This document shows, piece after piece, positions 53,400-62,850 of a stretch of DNA of 64,000 nucleotides. This DNA is from Dyadobacter diqingensis. Its GTDB lineage: Bacteria > Bacteroidota > Bacteroidia > Cytophagales > Spirosomataceae. A program made the position numbers and the translations under genes. Numbering within the stretch: the first letter of the stretch is position 1; each line of letters opens with the position of its first letter. The stretch is taken from positions 248,289 to 312,288 of the forward strand of contig NZ_JAMXKF010000005.1 in assembly GCF_024220585.1 (NCBI RefSeq), written 5' to 3'. A model generated the notes under the pieces. It saw nothing but the letters and a program-made list of their open reading frames with translations. It was not told the DNA's origin and searched no databases.

Positions 53400-56300
53400 T
53401 TAGCCGATAGTCAATTCTTCGGACGCTGCTTTCTTTTTTGCTTTTTTCTTTTCAAAACGAGCCTTAATTCTATCAACCACCAAATAAGCCGAAGGGACAA
53501 GTAATAGCGTCAGAACAAGCGAGCTGGTCAGACCGCCGATAATAACCCAGGCCATACCATTTTTGGTTTCCGCACCTGCACCACTTGCCAAAGCAATCGG
53601 CAACATCCCGAAGACCATCGCCAGGGTAGTCATCAAAATCGGGCGAAGACGTTCTTTCCCGGCTTCAACCAATGCATGGACCACTTCATACCCTTCTTCT
53701 TTTAAGTGATTGGTAAAATCGACGATCAGAATCGCGTTTTTTGCCACAAGACCGAGTAACATGATCATACCGACAATCGCGAAAACGGTCAAACTTTCCA
53801 TTGATAATGCCAGTGCCAGAAGTGCACCGATCAAAGCCACCGGAATGGAGAACAATACCACGAAAGGATAAACTACGCTTTCATAAAGCCCGACCATGAT
53901 AAAGTACACCAGCAGAATCGCAATCACCAAGGCAAGTCCCAAACTGCCGAAAGCATCGCCCTGCTGCTGCATCTGTCCAAGATACTGGATAGAAATACCC
54001 GATGGCAAGGTCAGTTTTTCAACCTTCGCTTTGATGTCTGCACCCACGGTTCCCACGGGTCGGCCAACTACCTGCGCATTCACGGAGATTGAAGAAAGCC
54101 GGTCAATACGTTGCAAAACGCTTTCACCGATTTGTTCTTCTACCGTCGCGAATTGGGATAACTGAAATGATTTTCCCTGATTATTGACAAAAGTTAACTG
54201 GCTGATGTCGGAGGCGCTGGTGCGGTCGAACTGATCCAGACTGACAAGGATATCATATTCCTTTCCATTTTGTTTGAATTTGGAACGGTCATCTCCGCGG
54301 AAACCGTTCTGCAAAGCAATCCCGACTTCTGCCGCATTGATGCCGAGTTGGGCCATCCGTTCCCGGTTCAGGTTTACCTTTACCTCCGGTTTTGGATCCT
54401 GTACGGAATACTTAACGTCCTGCGTTCCAGGTACAGACTCTGCAACATTTTTAACCAAAGCGGATGCCTTACGAATGGAGTCCAGGTTGGTTCCCTTCAC
54501 GGCGATCTGGATAGGGGCTTCGGAAGTTCCTACGAGACCGGTGGGGCTAACGGTAACTTTTGTTCCGGCAATTTTCGCAATTTCAGCTTTAACCAACACA
54601 CTGAAATCTTCGGTCGAAACGGTCCGTTCTTTTTTGTCCGTTAACTTGACATTCAAAGTGGAAAGGTTACTGTTCGATGACGACGTGAGGTTATTGCTGC
54701 TGTAACCGATGTTGCTGAACACGTTGGTTACCTCTGGATGTTTCAGCAGCATTTGTTCAGCCTGCTGGGTCACCTTGTTGCTTTCGTAGATTGATGCAGT
54801 TGGTGCCAGTTCAATTTGAACAGTAAACTCTCCCTGGTCACTTTGTGGCATAAAAGCCGCTCCAATGAAACCGGCGGGAACCAACGCGATGGCTCCGATC
54901 AACAAGGCTAGCACGCCCAAAAATACATATCTTTTATGGCCTAATACTTTGAGCAAAATGCGCCCGTAACCATTTTGAAGGCGGGTCAGCAGGTTTTCAA
55001 AGCCGAGGTTAAGTTTTCCCCAAAGTGAACTCGGGTTAAGCACTTCCATTTTTCCAAAACGCGAAACCAGAAGCGGCGTCAGCGTGAAAGAAACGAACAA
55101 ACTCATCAATGTTGAGAAAACCACCACCAGAGAGAATTCGCGAAGGATATTTCCAATCAATCCGCCGGTCATAGCCAGAGGAACGAAAACCACAACGTCG
55201 ACTAACGTAATTGCAAGGGCTGTAAAACCAATTTCGCTACGTCCGTCAAGTGCGGCCTGCCAGCGGCTTTTGCCCATTTCCATATGTCTGTTGATGTTTT
55301 CCAAAACCACAATGGAGTCATCGACCAAGATCCCAACAACGAGTGAAAGTGCCATCAACGTCATGAGGTTCAGCGAAAACCCAAGGAGATACATCAGAAT
55401 GAATGTAGGGATAATGGACGAGGGCAACGCGACCAACACGAAAAGCGAGGACCGGAAACTGTGCAGGAACATAAGCATCACCACAGAAACAATGGCAACC
55501 GCAAGGAATAAATCAAATACAACCGCATTTGCTGATGCCAATGTATACGTCGACTGGTCGGCCGCGATATTGAATTTTAAACCGGATGAAGCATATTGTT
55601 TTTCAAGGGTAACGATTTTCGCCTTTACCTGCTTGCTCACCTCTACGGCGTTGGCATCCGATTGTTTCAAAACCTGCAAACCAATAGAAGGCATCGAATT
55701 GATGTGGTTGATCGCCGTCGGTTTTGTGGTGGCATCCACCACTTCGGCCACATCTTTCAATTGTACTTCACCGCCATCCGCAGTTCTGGAAACAATCAGA
55801 TTTCTGAAAGCGTCGGTGTTTGCTACCGAAGCATCGAAGCGGATGGATAACTGTGAAGCCCTTGTTTCAAGCTGGCCGGCCGGGTAACTTGTGTTGGCAT
55901 TGTTGATTGCCGCTGCAATTTGCCCGATGGAAAGATTGTAGGCGCGTAATTTCTGTGCATCCACATTAACCTGGATTTCCCGTTCGTTTCCGCCGATCAG
56001 GTCGATGCGGCCCACACCAGCCGCATTGGAAAGCTGTGGTTTTAGCTCATCGTCAATCAGGTCATACAGTTTTGCCGGCGAAATATTAGCCGTCACCCCC
56101 ATACGGAGTACGGGAAGTTCGTCCGTCGAGAATTTGTTGATCGTAGGACGGTCTGCTTCATCGGGCAGTAGATTGATGATCTGCTCAACTTTACGCTGCG
56201 CATCCTGTTGGGCGAGCGTCACATCAACCCCGTTTTTCAACTGGATCACCACGATCGACGCGCCTTCCTGAGAAGTGGAGTTGATACGATCCAAACCTTC

Positions 56301-56522
56301 CAGCGAAGCCAGTGCATCTTCAATTCGTTTGGTGACATTGGTCTCCACTTCATCTGCCGAGGCACCCCGATAGGTCGTGGAAACGCTGATTACGTTTGCC
56401 TCAAATTTTGGCAAAAGATTGTATGAAAGCTGTTGGTAACTGATCACACCGAAAAGAATCAATACGGTGAAAATCGTCGTAATCAACAGCGGTCTTTTAA
56501 CTGATAATTCGGTTATAGACAT
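53400..56522 (-). CDS. RND efflux permease, HAE1/AcrB type
   Basis: This complete 1040-residue inner-membrane pump begins SITELSVKRPLLITTIFTVL. It has the two repeated transmembrane bundles with large porter domains between TM1-2 and TM7-8. TM4 carries the essential acidic pair in LVVGILVDDSIVVLENINRH, and TM10-11 contains GLVAKNAILIVDFTNHLKEE. It is the last gene of a MarR-TolC-adaptor-permease operon on the minus strand. The pump should export hydrophobic or amphiphilic compounds, with the upstream MarR protein sensing them. Confidence 0.96.
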   Translation of the reverse strand: MSITELSVKRPLLITTIFTVLILFGVISYQQLSYNLLPKFEANVISVSTTYRGASADEVETNVTKRIEDALASLEGLDRINSTSQEGASIVVIQLKNGVDVTLAQQDAQRKVEQIINLLPDEADRPTINKFSTDELPVLRMGVTANISPAKLYDLIDDELKPQLSNAAGVGRIDLIGGNEREIQVNVDAQKLRAYNLSIGQIAAAINNANTSYPAGQLETRASQLSIRFDASVANTDAFRNLIVSRTADGGEVQLKDVAEVVDATTKPTAINHINSMPSIGLQVLKQSDANAVEVSKQVKAKIVTLEKQYASSGLKFNIAADQSTYTLASANAVVFDLFLAVAIVSVVMLMFLHSFRSSLFVLVALPSSIIPTFILMYLLGFSLNLMTLMALSLVVGILVDDSIVVLENINRHMEMGKSRWQAALDGRSEIGFTALAITLVDVVVFVPLAMTGGLIGNILREFSLVVVFSTLMSLFVSFTLTPLLVSRFGKMEVLNPSSLWGKLNLGFENLLTRLQNGYGRILLKVLGHKRYVFLGVLALLIGAIALVPAGFIGAAFMPQSDQGEFTVQIELAPTASIYESNKVTQQAEQMLLKHPEVTNVFSNIGYSSNNLTSSSNSNLSTLNVKLTDKKERTVSTEDFSVLVKAEIAKIAGTKVTVSPTGLVGTSEAPIQIAVKGTNLDSIRKASALVKNVAESVPGTQDVKYSVQDPKPEVKVNLNRERMAQLGINAAEVGIALQNGFRGDDRSKFKQNGKEYDILVSLDQFDRTSASDISQLTFVNNQGKSFQLSQFATVEEQIGESVLQRIDRLSSISVNAQVVGRPVGTVGADIKAKVEKLTLPSGISIQYLGQMQQQGDAFGSLGLALVIAILLVYFIMVGLYESVVYPFVVLFSIPVALIGALLALALSMESLTVFAIVGMIMLLGLVAKNAILIVDFTNHLKEEGYEVVHALVEAGKERLRPILMTTLAMVFGMLPIALASGAGAETKNGMAWVIIGGLTSSLVLTLLLVPSAYLVVDRIKARFEKKKAKKKAASEELTIG

Positions 56523-56560
56523 AGTTGTATGTTTTAATGGTTCCGGACTATACCGCCGGT

Positions 56561-57616
56561 CTATTTAGTGATCTGAACCGGTTTGCCATTGGTAAGATTC
56601 AGCTGCCCGGTTGTAACAACCTGATCGCCTGCCTGTAATCCGCCCAATACTTCGATAAGGTCTCCCAGTTCTCTGCCCACAGTGATTTTTCGCTGTTCGG
56701 CCATGTTGTTATTGACCACATATACGTATGGATTTTTCACACTTTCAACTAGCGCAGCCCTTGGGATCTGCAACGATTTTTCTTTTGATTTTTGAGAGAA
56801 ATCAACATTGACAAAAGTTCCTGCTTTCAGTGGACCGGCACCTCCCACGGTGATTTCAACCGGATAACTGTGTTCCTCATTCCCGCGTGGTGCGATGTAG
56901 GTAATCTGTCCGGGATAAATCTTGCCGGCCAAAACATCGGCACTTACTTTTACCTTTTGCCCTTCATGCAGCTGATACACATCCTTTTCATTTACCATAA
57001 CCTGAACTTTCAGGCGTGATACATCAAGGATTGTCCCAAGCACCGTTCCTGTATTGACAAATTCCCCAACTTCGATATCCTTTTTTACGATGCGGCCGCT
57101 GATCGGCGCTTTCACCGTAGCATCCTGAATTTGTTTTGCAATTTGCTCGGCCTTGTTCACAGCACTTTCGTAATCGTATTTTGTTTGATTCAGCTGCAAT
57201 TCAGTTGTTGCATTGCCGGCGTAAAGGGTGTTGTAACGGGCTACGTCTTTTTTGAGTTTGTCAATGTTAAGCTGCGTTGCCTGTAATGCAAGCTGGTTAA
57301 GTTTGTTGTCAATCTGAATCAGCGTCGAGCCTTTCGAGACGTTGCTCCCAAGGTCAAAATTGACGTTTAAGACCTGTCCCTGACTGGTTGCCATGATGGA
57401 TGTTTCCCTGAACGGGATAAGGTTACCGGTTTTAAGCAAGGACTGGCTCACAGTATCTTCGCTCACCTCGACCACCGTAACGGGAATGGCCGCCGTAGAA
57501 GCAACCACCGGTTTATTCTTTTCGTCAATTTTCTTTTTATTGGAAACCAGCCTGGCCCCAATCAGCCCTACAACGGCCAGTATCGCAAGCGTAATAATTA
57601 TCGTTGTCTTTTTCAT
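56561..57616 (-). CDS. RND efflux periplasmic adaptor (membrane fusion protein)
   Basis: This 351-residue protein has an N-terminal membrane anchor or signal (IIITLAILAVVGLIGARLV). It shows the mirrored adaptor architecture: first lipoyl half (SIMATSQGQVLNVNFDLGSN), coiled-coil hairpin (about residues 110-165), second lipoyl half (TVKAPISGRIVKKDIEVGEF), beta-barrel, and membrane-proximal domain ending VVTTGQLNLTNGKPVQITK. It links the inner-membrane permease encoded 38 bases downstream to the TolC-like channel encoded upstream. All belong to one minus-strand operon. Confidence 0.95.
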   Translation of the reverse strand: MKKTTIIITLAILAVVGLIGARLVSNKKKIDEKNKPVVASTAAIPVTVVEVSEDTVSQSLLKTGNLIPFRETSIMATSQGQVLNVNFDLGSNVSKGSTLIQIDNKLNQLALQATQLNIDKLKKDVARYNTLYAGNATTELQLNQTKYDYESAVNKAEQIAKQIQDATVKAPISGRIVKKDIEVGEFVNTGTVLGTILDVSRLKVQVMVNEKDVYQLHEGQKVKVSADVLAGKIYPGQITYIAPRGNEEHSYPVEITVGGAGPLKAGTFVNVDFSQKSKEKSLQIPRAALVESVKNPYVYVVNNNMAEQRKITVGRELGDLIEVLGGLQAGDQVVTTGQLNLTNGKPVQITK

Positions 57617-57637
57617 TGCCTGTTACAATTTGTTATT

Positions 57638-58966
57638 TCAAAGTTGATTGAAGAAAGGTAATAAGGTGCCCTGGGCTTGTTCGAGATCGAGCCTCGCCTG
57701 GTAGAAGTTGATAAGCGAATTCACATAGTCGGTCTGAGCCTGGCGGTACGCATTTTCGGAGTTAATCAGATCCGTGAGCGGGGTTGTTCCCTGTTTGTAT
57801 TGAAGCGTGGTCAGGTCATACACTTTTCTGGCCAGTTTCACATTCCGGTCGTCATTTTCGACATTGAATTTGGCCTGATCAAGCTGAGACTCCGAATTGC
57901 TAAAAGCAAGTCTGTACGATTGTACGTTCATTTTTTGCTGCTCTTCCTGCGTCACTACTTTGATTTTCGCCTGCTGGATCTGAGCATTTCTGCTGAACCC
58001 GTCGAAGATAGGAACGCTCAGTTTGAGTCCGATGCTGGCAAAGCCGACGAAATTCTTGAAAGAATTGCTGAAATCATTTGCCAGAGCAAGCTGACCGTAA
58101 CGCGCATTGAAGCTCAGCCGGGGCAGGTAACCTGCTTTGATACGTTCCTGATCCAGGCGGTTTAGCGTTAATTCGTTTTCGGTTAACTGATAGTCTGTCA
58201 GGTTTTTCGCGTCAAATTGTGCATCTCCGACCGCTGGTAACTGCGTTAATAAAACGGAGTCTTTTACTGCTAATTCCTGCGCCAGATCAAGTCCCATTTG
58301 ATATTTCAGGCGGTTGAGCGCCAGGGTAACATTGTTTTTTGCCAGTGTCAGCTGTGACCTATTGCTGTTGTAGCTAACCTCTGTACGGTCATAATCAACC
58401 GGCTGGATTACGCCGTTATCGCGTTGTAGTTTCAGGATGTTCAACACCTGTTGGGTTTTTTCAAGATTTTCCTCTAACAGGGAAATCTGCTGTTGCGAGA
58501 CAAAAACCTGATAATAATTTTTTGTTACCTGGTAAATAATGTCCTCCTGCGTTTGCTTTTCATTGAGCTCAGCGCGCTGCTGGTTTGGTTTGTTTGCCTT
58601 AATTCCGATCAGCAGCGACTGATCAAAAATGGTCTGGTCGGCCGAAGCAGAGACGTTTGTCTGGTACTTTGAGCCCAAGGCGATACGTGTCGGCTCAGGA
58701 CCGAAAACACCGGCGGGAAGGAGGGTGGTTTGCAGTTTGAGGTTATCGTCAAGAGAACCATTTCCGGTAATCTGAGGCAGATAACCCGACAATGCCTGCC
58801 GTGACTGCTGCCTTGCATTTTCTTTTTGGTATTGCGCGATTCTTACCGTTCCAAAATGTTTGAGACCGTAGTCGATGCAATCCTTTAATGACCAGGCGGT
58901 TTGCGCCTGAGAGAGTAACGGGAGGGTAAGAAGCATAACCAGCTTACCGAAAAATCTTCTTTTCAT
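57638..58966 (-). CDS. TolC-family outer-membrane channel
   Basis: This 442-residue exported protein has a signal peptide (LVMLLTLPLLSQAQ) and two OEP repeats with long helices, including LQLQRDNGVIQPV-like and TLQYKQGTTPLTDLINSENA. It lacks the lipobox seen in the NodT-type factor at 1592. It forms the outer-membrane exit duct of the tripartite pump and precedes the adaptor gene by 21 bases. The 53-base gap to marR contains two operator-like sites, so it may also be transcribed from its own promoter. Confidence 0.94.
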   Translation of the reverse strand: MKRRFFGKLVMLLTLPLLSQAQTAWSLKDCIDYGLKHFGTVRIAQYQKENARQQSRQALSGYLPQITGNGSLDDNLKLQTTLLPAGVFGPEPTRIALGSKYQTNVSASADQTIFDQSLLIGIKANKPNQQRAELNEKQTQEDIIYQVTKNYYQVFVSQQQISLLEENLEKTQQVLNILKLQRDNGVIQPVDYDRTEVSYNSNRSQLTLAKNNVTLALNRLKYQMGLDLAQELAVKDSVLLTQLPAVGDAQFDAKNLTDYQLTENELTLNRLDQERIKAGYLPRLSFNARYGQLALANDFSNSFKNFVGFASIGLKLSVPIFDGFSRNAQIQQAKIKVVTQEEQQKMNVQSYRLAFSNSESQLDQAKFNVENDDRNVKLARKVYDLTTLQYKQGTTPLTDLINSENAYRQAQTDYVNSLINFYQARLDLEQAQGTLLPFFNQL

Positions 58967-58973
58967 ACTAATA

Positions 58974-59013
58974 GGTTGATGTGTCTACTGTGGATATATC
59001 AACTATATATCCA
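58974..59013. promoter_or_regulatory. MarR operator-like sites between marR and the efflux genes
   Basis: GGTTGATGTGTCTAC (58974-58988) is the reverse complement, with one difference, of GTAGACATATCAACC found at the marR promoter (59512-59526). A second, weaker match (58989-59004) lies next to it within the inverted repeat TGGATATA/TATATCCA (58991-59013). Confidence 0.6.
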
Positions 59014-59019
59014 AATTTT

Positions 59020-59493
59020 TTACTCTTTAACGACGTTTGAAATTTTCCTTACAATGGAAATCAGCGATTCAATTTCTTCCTGACTGATCGACGCAGTCAT
59101 TCTTCTGTCGATATCTTCGATTGATTCCATCATTTTCGTTACCACCATTTTCCCCGCTGGCGTAAGCTCAATCAGGTTTTTGCGACGATCGTGTGAATCG
59201 CTTACGATGCGTACGTAGCCATCGCGGGCGAGTGTCTGGACCGATCGCTGGATGCCTCCTTTATCTTTTTGAGAAAAGTTGGCAATTTCCTGTTGCGACG
59301 GTGAGTTACCTTCCCGCAAATAAACCACAAACAGTATCTGAAGCTGTTCGACTTGCAAAGTATAGCCCATCTTAGCCAGTTCCTTATTGGTATTGCGGCC
59401 AATAAGGTGCGAAACGTTGAGTATATTAAACAACATCATTTTGCTCAAACGCTCGTAGTTGGCTTTGTTCAGTTCTTTTACTTCTATATTCAT
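59020..59493 (-). CDS. MarR-family transcriptional regulator
   Basis: This 157-residue winged-helix regulator has dimerisation helices at both ends. The recognition region SQQEIANFSQKDKGGIQRSV and wing DGYVRIVSDSHDRRKNLIEL, with the characteristic DxRxK-like turn, are clear. It is the first gene of the minus-strand efflux operon. Operator-like repeats lie at its own promoter and before the tolC-type gene, so it most likely represses both and is released by efflux substrates. Confidence 0.94.
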   Translation of the reverse strand: MNIEVKELNKANYERLSKMMLFNILNVSHLIGRNTNKELAKMGYTLQVEQLQILFVVYLREGNSPSQQEIANFSQKDKGGIQRSVQTLARDGYVRIVSDSHDRRKNLIELTPAGKMVVTKMMESIEDIDRRMTASISQEEIESLISIVRKISNVVKE

Positions 59494-59510
59494 GGTGTAA
59501 AGGTAAAATA

Positions 59511-59533
59511 GGTAGACATATCAACCAAATATA
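59511..59533 (-). promoter_or_regulatory. marR promoter with operator
   Basis: TATATTTG on the minus strand (59526-59533) is an exact -7 match. The imperfect palindrome GGTAGACATATCAACC (59511-59526) covers the predicted transcription start. Related sites lie at 58974-59004. Confidence 0.6.
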
Positions 59534-59764
59534 TTCCCGGTTATCTATGTTAAAATTTTCCAAATGTTAAAAAATGTACTTATATCCTGAAAGTTTTGAA
59601 GAAAATATTTAAAAATTAAAAAAAGCTATGCCCGAAAAGTGCATTTAAATCCTGTATTTAACTAACTTACGAAGTTATTTGAAATCAAAGCATACGAATT
59701 TTCCTATCCGTTTGAATTTCAACAATTAATCCTGAATCAATATTATTAACAATTTTCTTTTCAG

Positions 59765-60295
59765 ATGAATCGTAGAGAAGCCGTTCAAAAATTAACCCTT
59801 CTGATGGGAGGTGTTATTTCTGCGCCTTTAATGGCTGGTGTGATGGGAGAAAAGCTGAATTTTGGCCCTTCTTTGGAGGTTTCTGCCGAACAGGAAGCTT
59901 TACTTGCTGAAATTGCCGACGTGATTATCCCCACCACCAAGACACCGGGCGCGAAAGCTGCCGGCGTTGAAAAGTTTATCACCCGTGTGATCCGCGACTG
60001 TTATGTGCAGGAAGAGCAGAAAAAGTTCTATGACGGCGTTGAAAGGCTGAACAAAGACAGCAACGCTGTTTACGGAAAGGGTTTTATAGCGTTGGATACA
60101 GCTCAGAAAAACGAGATCGTGAAGCGTAGCACCACTGCCGATAAACCATTTTTCGTGCAAATGAAAGGTCTTACAGTGACCGGCTATTTTACTTCGGAAA
60201 TCGGAGCAACGAAGGCGTTGGATTATCTGCCAATCCCGGGTCGTTTTGACGGTTCTTATCCTATGAAAGAAGGCCAGAAAACGTGGGCGCTTTAA
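59765..60295 (+). CDS. Gluconate 2-dehydrogenase subunit 3 family protein, Tat-exported
   Basis: This 176-residue protein begins NRREAVQKLTLLMGGVISAP, a twin-arginine signal. The family core follows: EQEALLAEIADVIIPTTKTP, GAKAAGVEKFI and FVQMKGLTVTGYFTSEIGA. The small subunit assists or accompanies a large GMC-type flavoprotein dehydrogenase in sugar oxidation at the periplasmic face and is usually exported together with it. The GMC gene starts 38 bases downstream, as expected. No cytochrome subunit is adjacent. Confidence 0.93.
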   Translation: MNRREAVQKLTLLMGGVISAPLMAGVMGEKLNFGPSLEVSAEQEALLAEIADVIIPTTKTPGAKAAGVEKFITRVIRDCYVQEEQKKFYDGVERLNKDSNAVYGKGFIALDTAQKNEIVKRSTTADKPFFVQMKGLTVTGYFTSEIGATKALDYLPIPGRFDGSYPMKEGQKTWAL

Positions 60296-60333
60296 GATCT
60301 AAACCTTTCTAAATTATCAAAAGAATTATCACC

Positions 60334-62049
60334 ATGGCGAATTTAAATGTTGATGCAGTAAAAGATATGACCTACGATGCCATCGTAATCGGTTCCGGTG
60401 TTTCGGGCGGATGGGCAGCGAAGGAATTGACTGAAAAGGGTTTGAGGGTATTGATGCTTGAAAAGGGAAAACCGCTTGAACACGTTACGGGTTACGAGAA
60501 TGCGTTGAAAGATCCCTGGGAAATGAAATATAACGGGCGTTTGACAGTAAAACAAAAAGAAACGCACCCGTTTTTGTCCCGTGATTATCCCTACAATGAG
60601 ATGACCGAAAAGTACTGGATGAACGATTCGGATTCACCTTATGAAGAGAAGAAAAGATTTGACTGGTTTCGACCGAATATCGTTGGCGGGAAATCCATTA
60701 TGTGGGGGCGTCAGTCGTACCGTTGGAGCGACCTTGATTTTGAAGCGAATTTGAAAGACGGAATCGCAGTTGACTGGCCGATCCGTTATAAAGATATCGC
60801 ACCATGGTATTCTTACGTTGAAAAACACGTTGGGATTTCGGGTGAAAAACTGGGCTTGCCCCAACTTCCGGACAGCGATTTCTTACCGCCGATGGAAATG
60901 TATTTTGTGGAAAAAGAGGTTCGCAAGAGACTGGAAAAACAATTTCCTGGCCGTACCATGACAATTGGCAGGGTTGCCAACCTTTCGCAGGCGGGCAAAA
61001 TCCAGCTTGAAGGAGGGCGTTCTCCATGTCAGTACCGTAACCGCTGTTCTTATGGCTGCCCTTACGGAGCCTATTTCAGCACGCAGTCAAGTACTTTACC
61101 ACCGGCGGTAAAAACGGGTCTTTTGACGTTGCGTCCTGATTCTGTGGTGCGGGAAATTGTTTATGATAAAGTAAAACAAAAGGCAACGGGCGTGAAGGTA
61201 ACGGATTCGGTTACCCTGGAAGAGCGTGAATATTTTGCCAAGATTATATTTGTTTGTGCGAGTGCGATTGGTACTTCGCTGGTGCTTTTGAACTCAACGT
61301 CTGACCGTTTCCCGAATGGTTTGGGTAATGATTCAGGTGAATTGGGGCATAACCTGATGGATCACCATTTCCGTACGGGAGCAAGCGGGGTTTGGGAAGG
61401 TGACCTTGATAAATATTATTTCGGTCGTCGTGCTAACGGGATCTACATTCCCCGTTACCAGAATATCGGTTCTGATAAGCGTGATTATTTGCGTGGATAT
61501 GGTTATCAGGGCGGTGGCGGTCGTCAGGGCTGGCAGCGTAATGTTGCTGAACTTGCTTTCGGCGCTGATTTCAAAGAAGAGTTAACGACCCCGGGACAGT
61601 GGACAATGGGCTTTGGTGGTTTTGGCGAAACTTTGCCATACCATGAAAACTATATGTACCTGAACAAGGATAAAAAGGATAAATGGGGCATGCCAACCGT
61701 TGTTTTTGACGCTGATCTTCGTGAAAACGAGAAAAAAATGCGTAAAGACATGATGAACGATGCGGCTGAGATGCTTGAAAAGTCTGGTCTTAAAAATGTG
61801 AAAACGCATGACAACGGATCTTATCTGGGTATGGCAATTCACGAGATGGGAACGGCGCGTATGGGTCGTGATCCGAAAACATCTGTTTTGAATGGAAATA
61901 ACCAGATGCATGCGGTGAAGAACGTTTTTGTAACGGATGGAGCCGCCATGGTTTCGGCTTCCTGTGTGAACCCTTCACTTACTTACATGGCGCTTACGGC
62001 AAGAGCAGCTGATTTCGCTGTGAAGGAATTGAAGAAAAAGAATATCTGA
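60334..62049 (+). CDS. GMC-family FAD-dependent oxidoreductase
   Basis: This 571-residue enzyme has the FAD-binding motif AIVIGSGVSGGWAAKELTEK, a GMC central signature (NIVGGKSIMWGRQSYRWSDL), and a cysteine-rich CQYRNRCSYGCPYG segment of the gluconate-2-dehydrogenase/fructose-dehydrogenase group. The C-terminal active-site region has HEMGTARMGRDPKTSVLNGN and the FAD-contacting SCVNPSLTYMALTARAA. It oxidises a sugar or sugar acid and passes electrons to a quinone or cytochrome partner. It lacks its own signal and is probably exported with the Tat-signalled subunit encoded upstream. Confidence 0.94.
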   Translation: MANLNVDAVKDMTYDAIVIGSGVSGGWAAKELTEKGLRVLMLEKGKPLEHVTGYENALKDPWEMKYNGRLTVKQKETHPFLSRDYPYNEMTEKYWMNDSDSPYEEKKRFDWFRPNIVGGKSIMWGRQSYRWSDLDFEANLKDGIAVDWPIRYKDIAPWYSYVEKHVGISGEKLGLPQLPDSDFLPPMEMYFVEKEVRKRLEKQFPGRTMTIGRVANLSQAGKIQLEGGRSPCQYRNRCSYGCPYGAYFSTQSSTLPPAVKTGLLTLRPDSVVREIVYDKVKQKATGVKVTDSVTLEEREYFAKIIFVCASAIGTSLVLLNSTSDRFPNGLGNDSGELGHNLMDHHFRTGASGVWEGDLDKYYFGRRANGIYIPRYQNIGSDKRDYLRGYGYQGGGGRQGWQRNVAELAFGADFKEELTTPGQWTMGFGGFGETLPYHENYMYLNKDKKDKWGMPTVVFDADLRENEKKMRKDMMNDAAEMLEKSGLKNVKTHDNGSYLGMAIHEMGTARMGRDPKTSVLNGNNQMHAVKNVFVTDGAAMVSASCVNPSLTYMALTARAADFAVKELKKKNI

Positions 62050-62071
62050 TAAAAGGATAAATAATTTGTTT

Positions 62072-62114
62072 TCCCCCTGGCTGAATTTTGCGATTCGGCC
62101 AGGGGGATTTTTTT
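62072..62114 (+). terminator. Terminator of the GMC operon
   Basis: TCCCCCTGGC (62072-62081) pairs with GCCAGGGGGA (62098-62107), with an inner GAAT/ATTC stem, followed by seven T, 23 bases after the stop codon. Confidence 0.85.
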
Positions 62115-62154
62115 ATGGATTAAAATTCATGTTTGTGGGATCTGGCTTTTTTTT

Positions 62155-62312
62155 TCATGGATTAAAATCCATGGCTACAAGATCGGTCATGCCTACGGCA
62201 TTGTCATTTCCTTTCAAATCGCCAATCTTCCATTATCCGGAACCCTGTTCCAGGCCAAAAGTGCCGAACGGTACGTCCCATCTTGTAGCCCGGGAATTTA
62301 TTCCTGGAATTC
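62155..62312. repeat. RAYT-linked REP-like repeat, third copy
   Basis: A hairpin CATGGATT/AATCCATG is followed by 30 bases (62174-62203) identical to 26147-26176. An unrelated spacer of about 50 bases comes next, then the matching right half (GTGCCGAACGGTACG, ATCTTGTAGCC) and an end hairpin CCGGGAATTTATTCCTGG. A partial left end also appears at 62115-62131. No other gene is visible between the GMC terminator and 62465. Confidence 0.75.
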
Positions 62313-62464
62313 TAAATTGATAAAAGCTTATCAAAATGATAGGGTTTTATTTCTTCCTTTCACAGTGGTTTGATTTTATCTTATTGATAGACATTTGATT
62401 AGGTTTCGTGCCAGAATTCAGGATCATTTTTGGTATTAACACTATCGTAACAATTTAAAAAACG

Positions 62465-62743
62465 ATGAGAACGAAACCAGCAACAGGAATTTACAAGCAG
62501 ATGCAAAAATTTGCCGATCTGACGCGCATGATGATTGCAAGAAATGATATGCCGCGGGTTAAAAAATGTCTGGACTTTGCTGAAAACCTTTTGATCAATG
62601 GAAATAAGCAAACAAAAAACGCAGTGGCGATGGTATATGTCTACACTGTTTCAGGCACGCTCGAATTAAATCACTGCAATATCGACGCACTCTTTCCCAA
62701 AACGCTGAAAGCTGAATACATCAAACAAATCAATGCATTATAA
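62465..62743 (+). CDS. DUF7674-like small protein upstream of kdp
   Basis: This 92-residue cytoplasmic protein without signal or membrane segment is rich in charged helices (KQMQKFADLTRMMIARNDMP, VKKCLDFAENLLINGNKQTK). It resembles DUF7674 proteins, which I recall next to transport genes in Bacteroidota; the family has no known function. Only 21 bases separate it from the small KdpF-like reading frames, so it may be the first gene of the kdp operon. A regulatory or accessory role in potassium uptake is inference. Confidence 0.65.
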   Translation: MRTKPATGIYKQMQKFADLTRMMIARNDMPRVKKCLDFAENLLINGNKQTKNAVAMVYVYTVSGTLELNHCNIDALFPKTLKAEYIKQINAL

Positions 62744-62764
62744 AATCAATTTAACTTAAATATC

Positions 62765-62848
62765 ATGATCACAATCCTCTTGGTATCCGCCGGAATTTTA
62801 TGTTTCGCACTCTTTTACAAAACCGTCAATTTTTTTGAAAATATCTAA
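62765..62848 (+). CDS. 27-residue hydrophobic peptide, first small ORF of the kdp operon
   Basis: MITILLVSAGILCFALFYKT followed by VNFFENI is a single transmembrane segment with a short tail. It lies 21 bases after the DUF7674-like gene and two bases before the KdpF-like ORF, and no other gene could occupy the gap. Its size and position suggest a second KdpF-like stabiliser or a Bacteroidota-specific subunit. It does not have the usual KdpF ending. Confidence 0.55.
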   Translation: MITILLVSAGILCFALFYKTVNFFENI

Positions 62849-62850
62849 CC

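Noticed and set aside
55084..55887. 267-codon plus-strand open frame
   Set aside because: It lies wholly antisense to the RND permease gene; the frame is a shadow of that well-supported coding sequence and has no domain.
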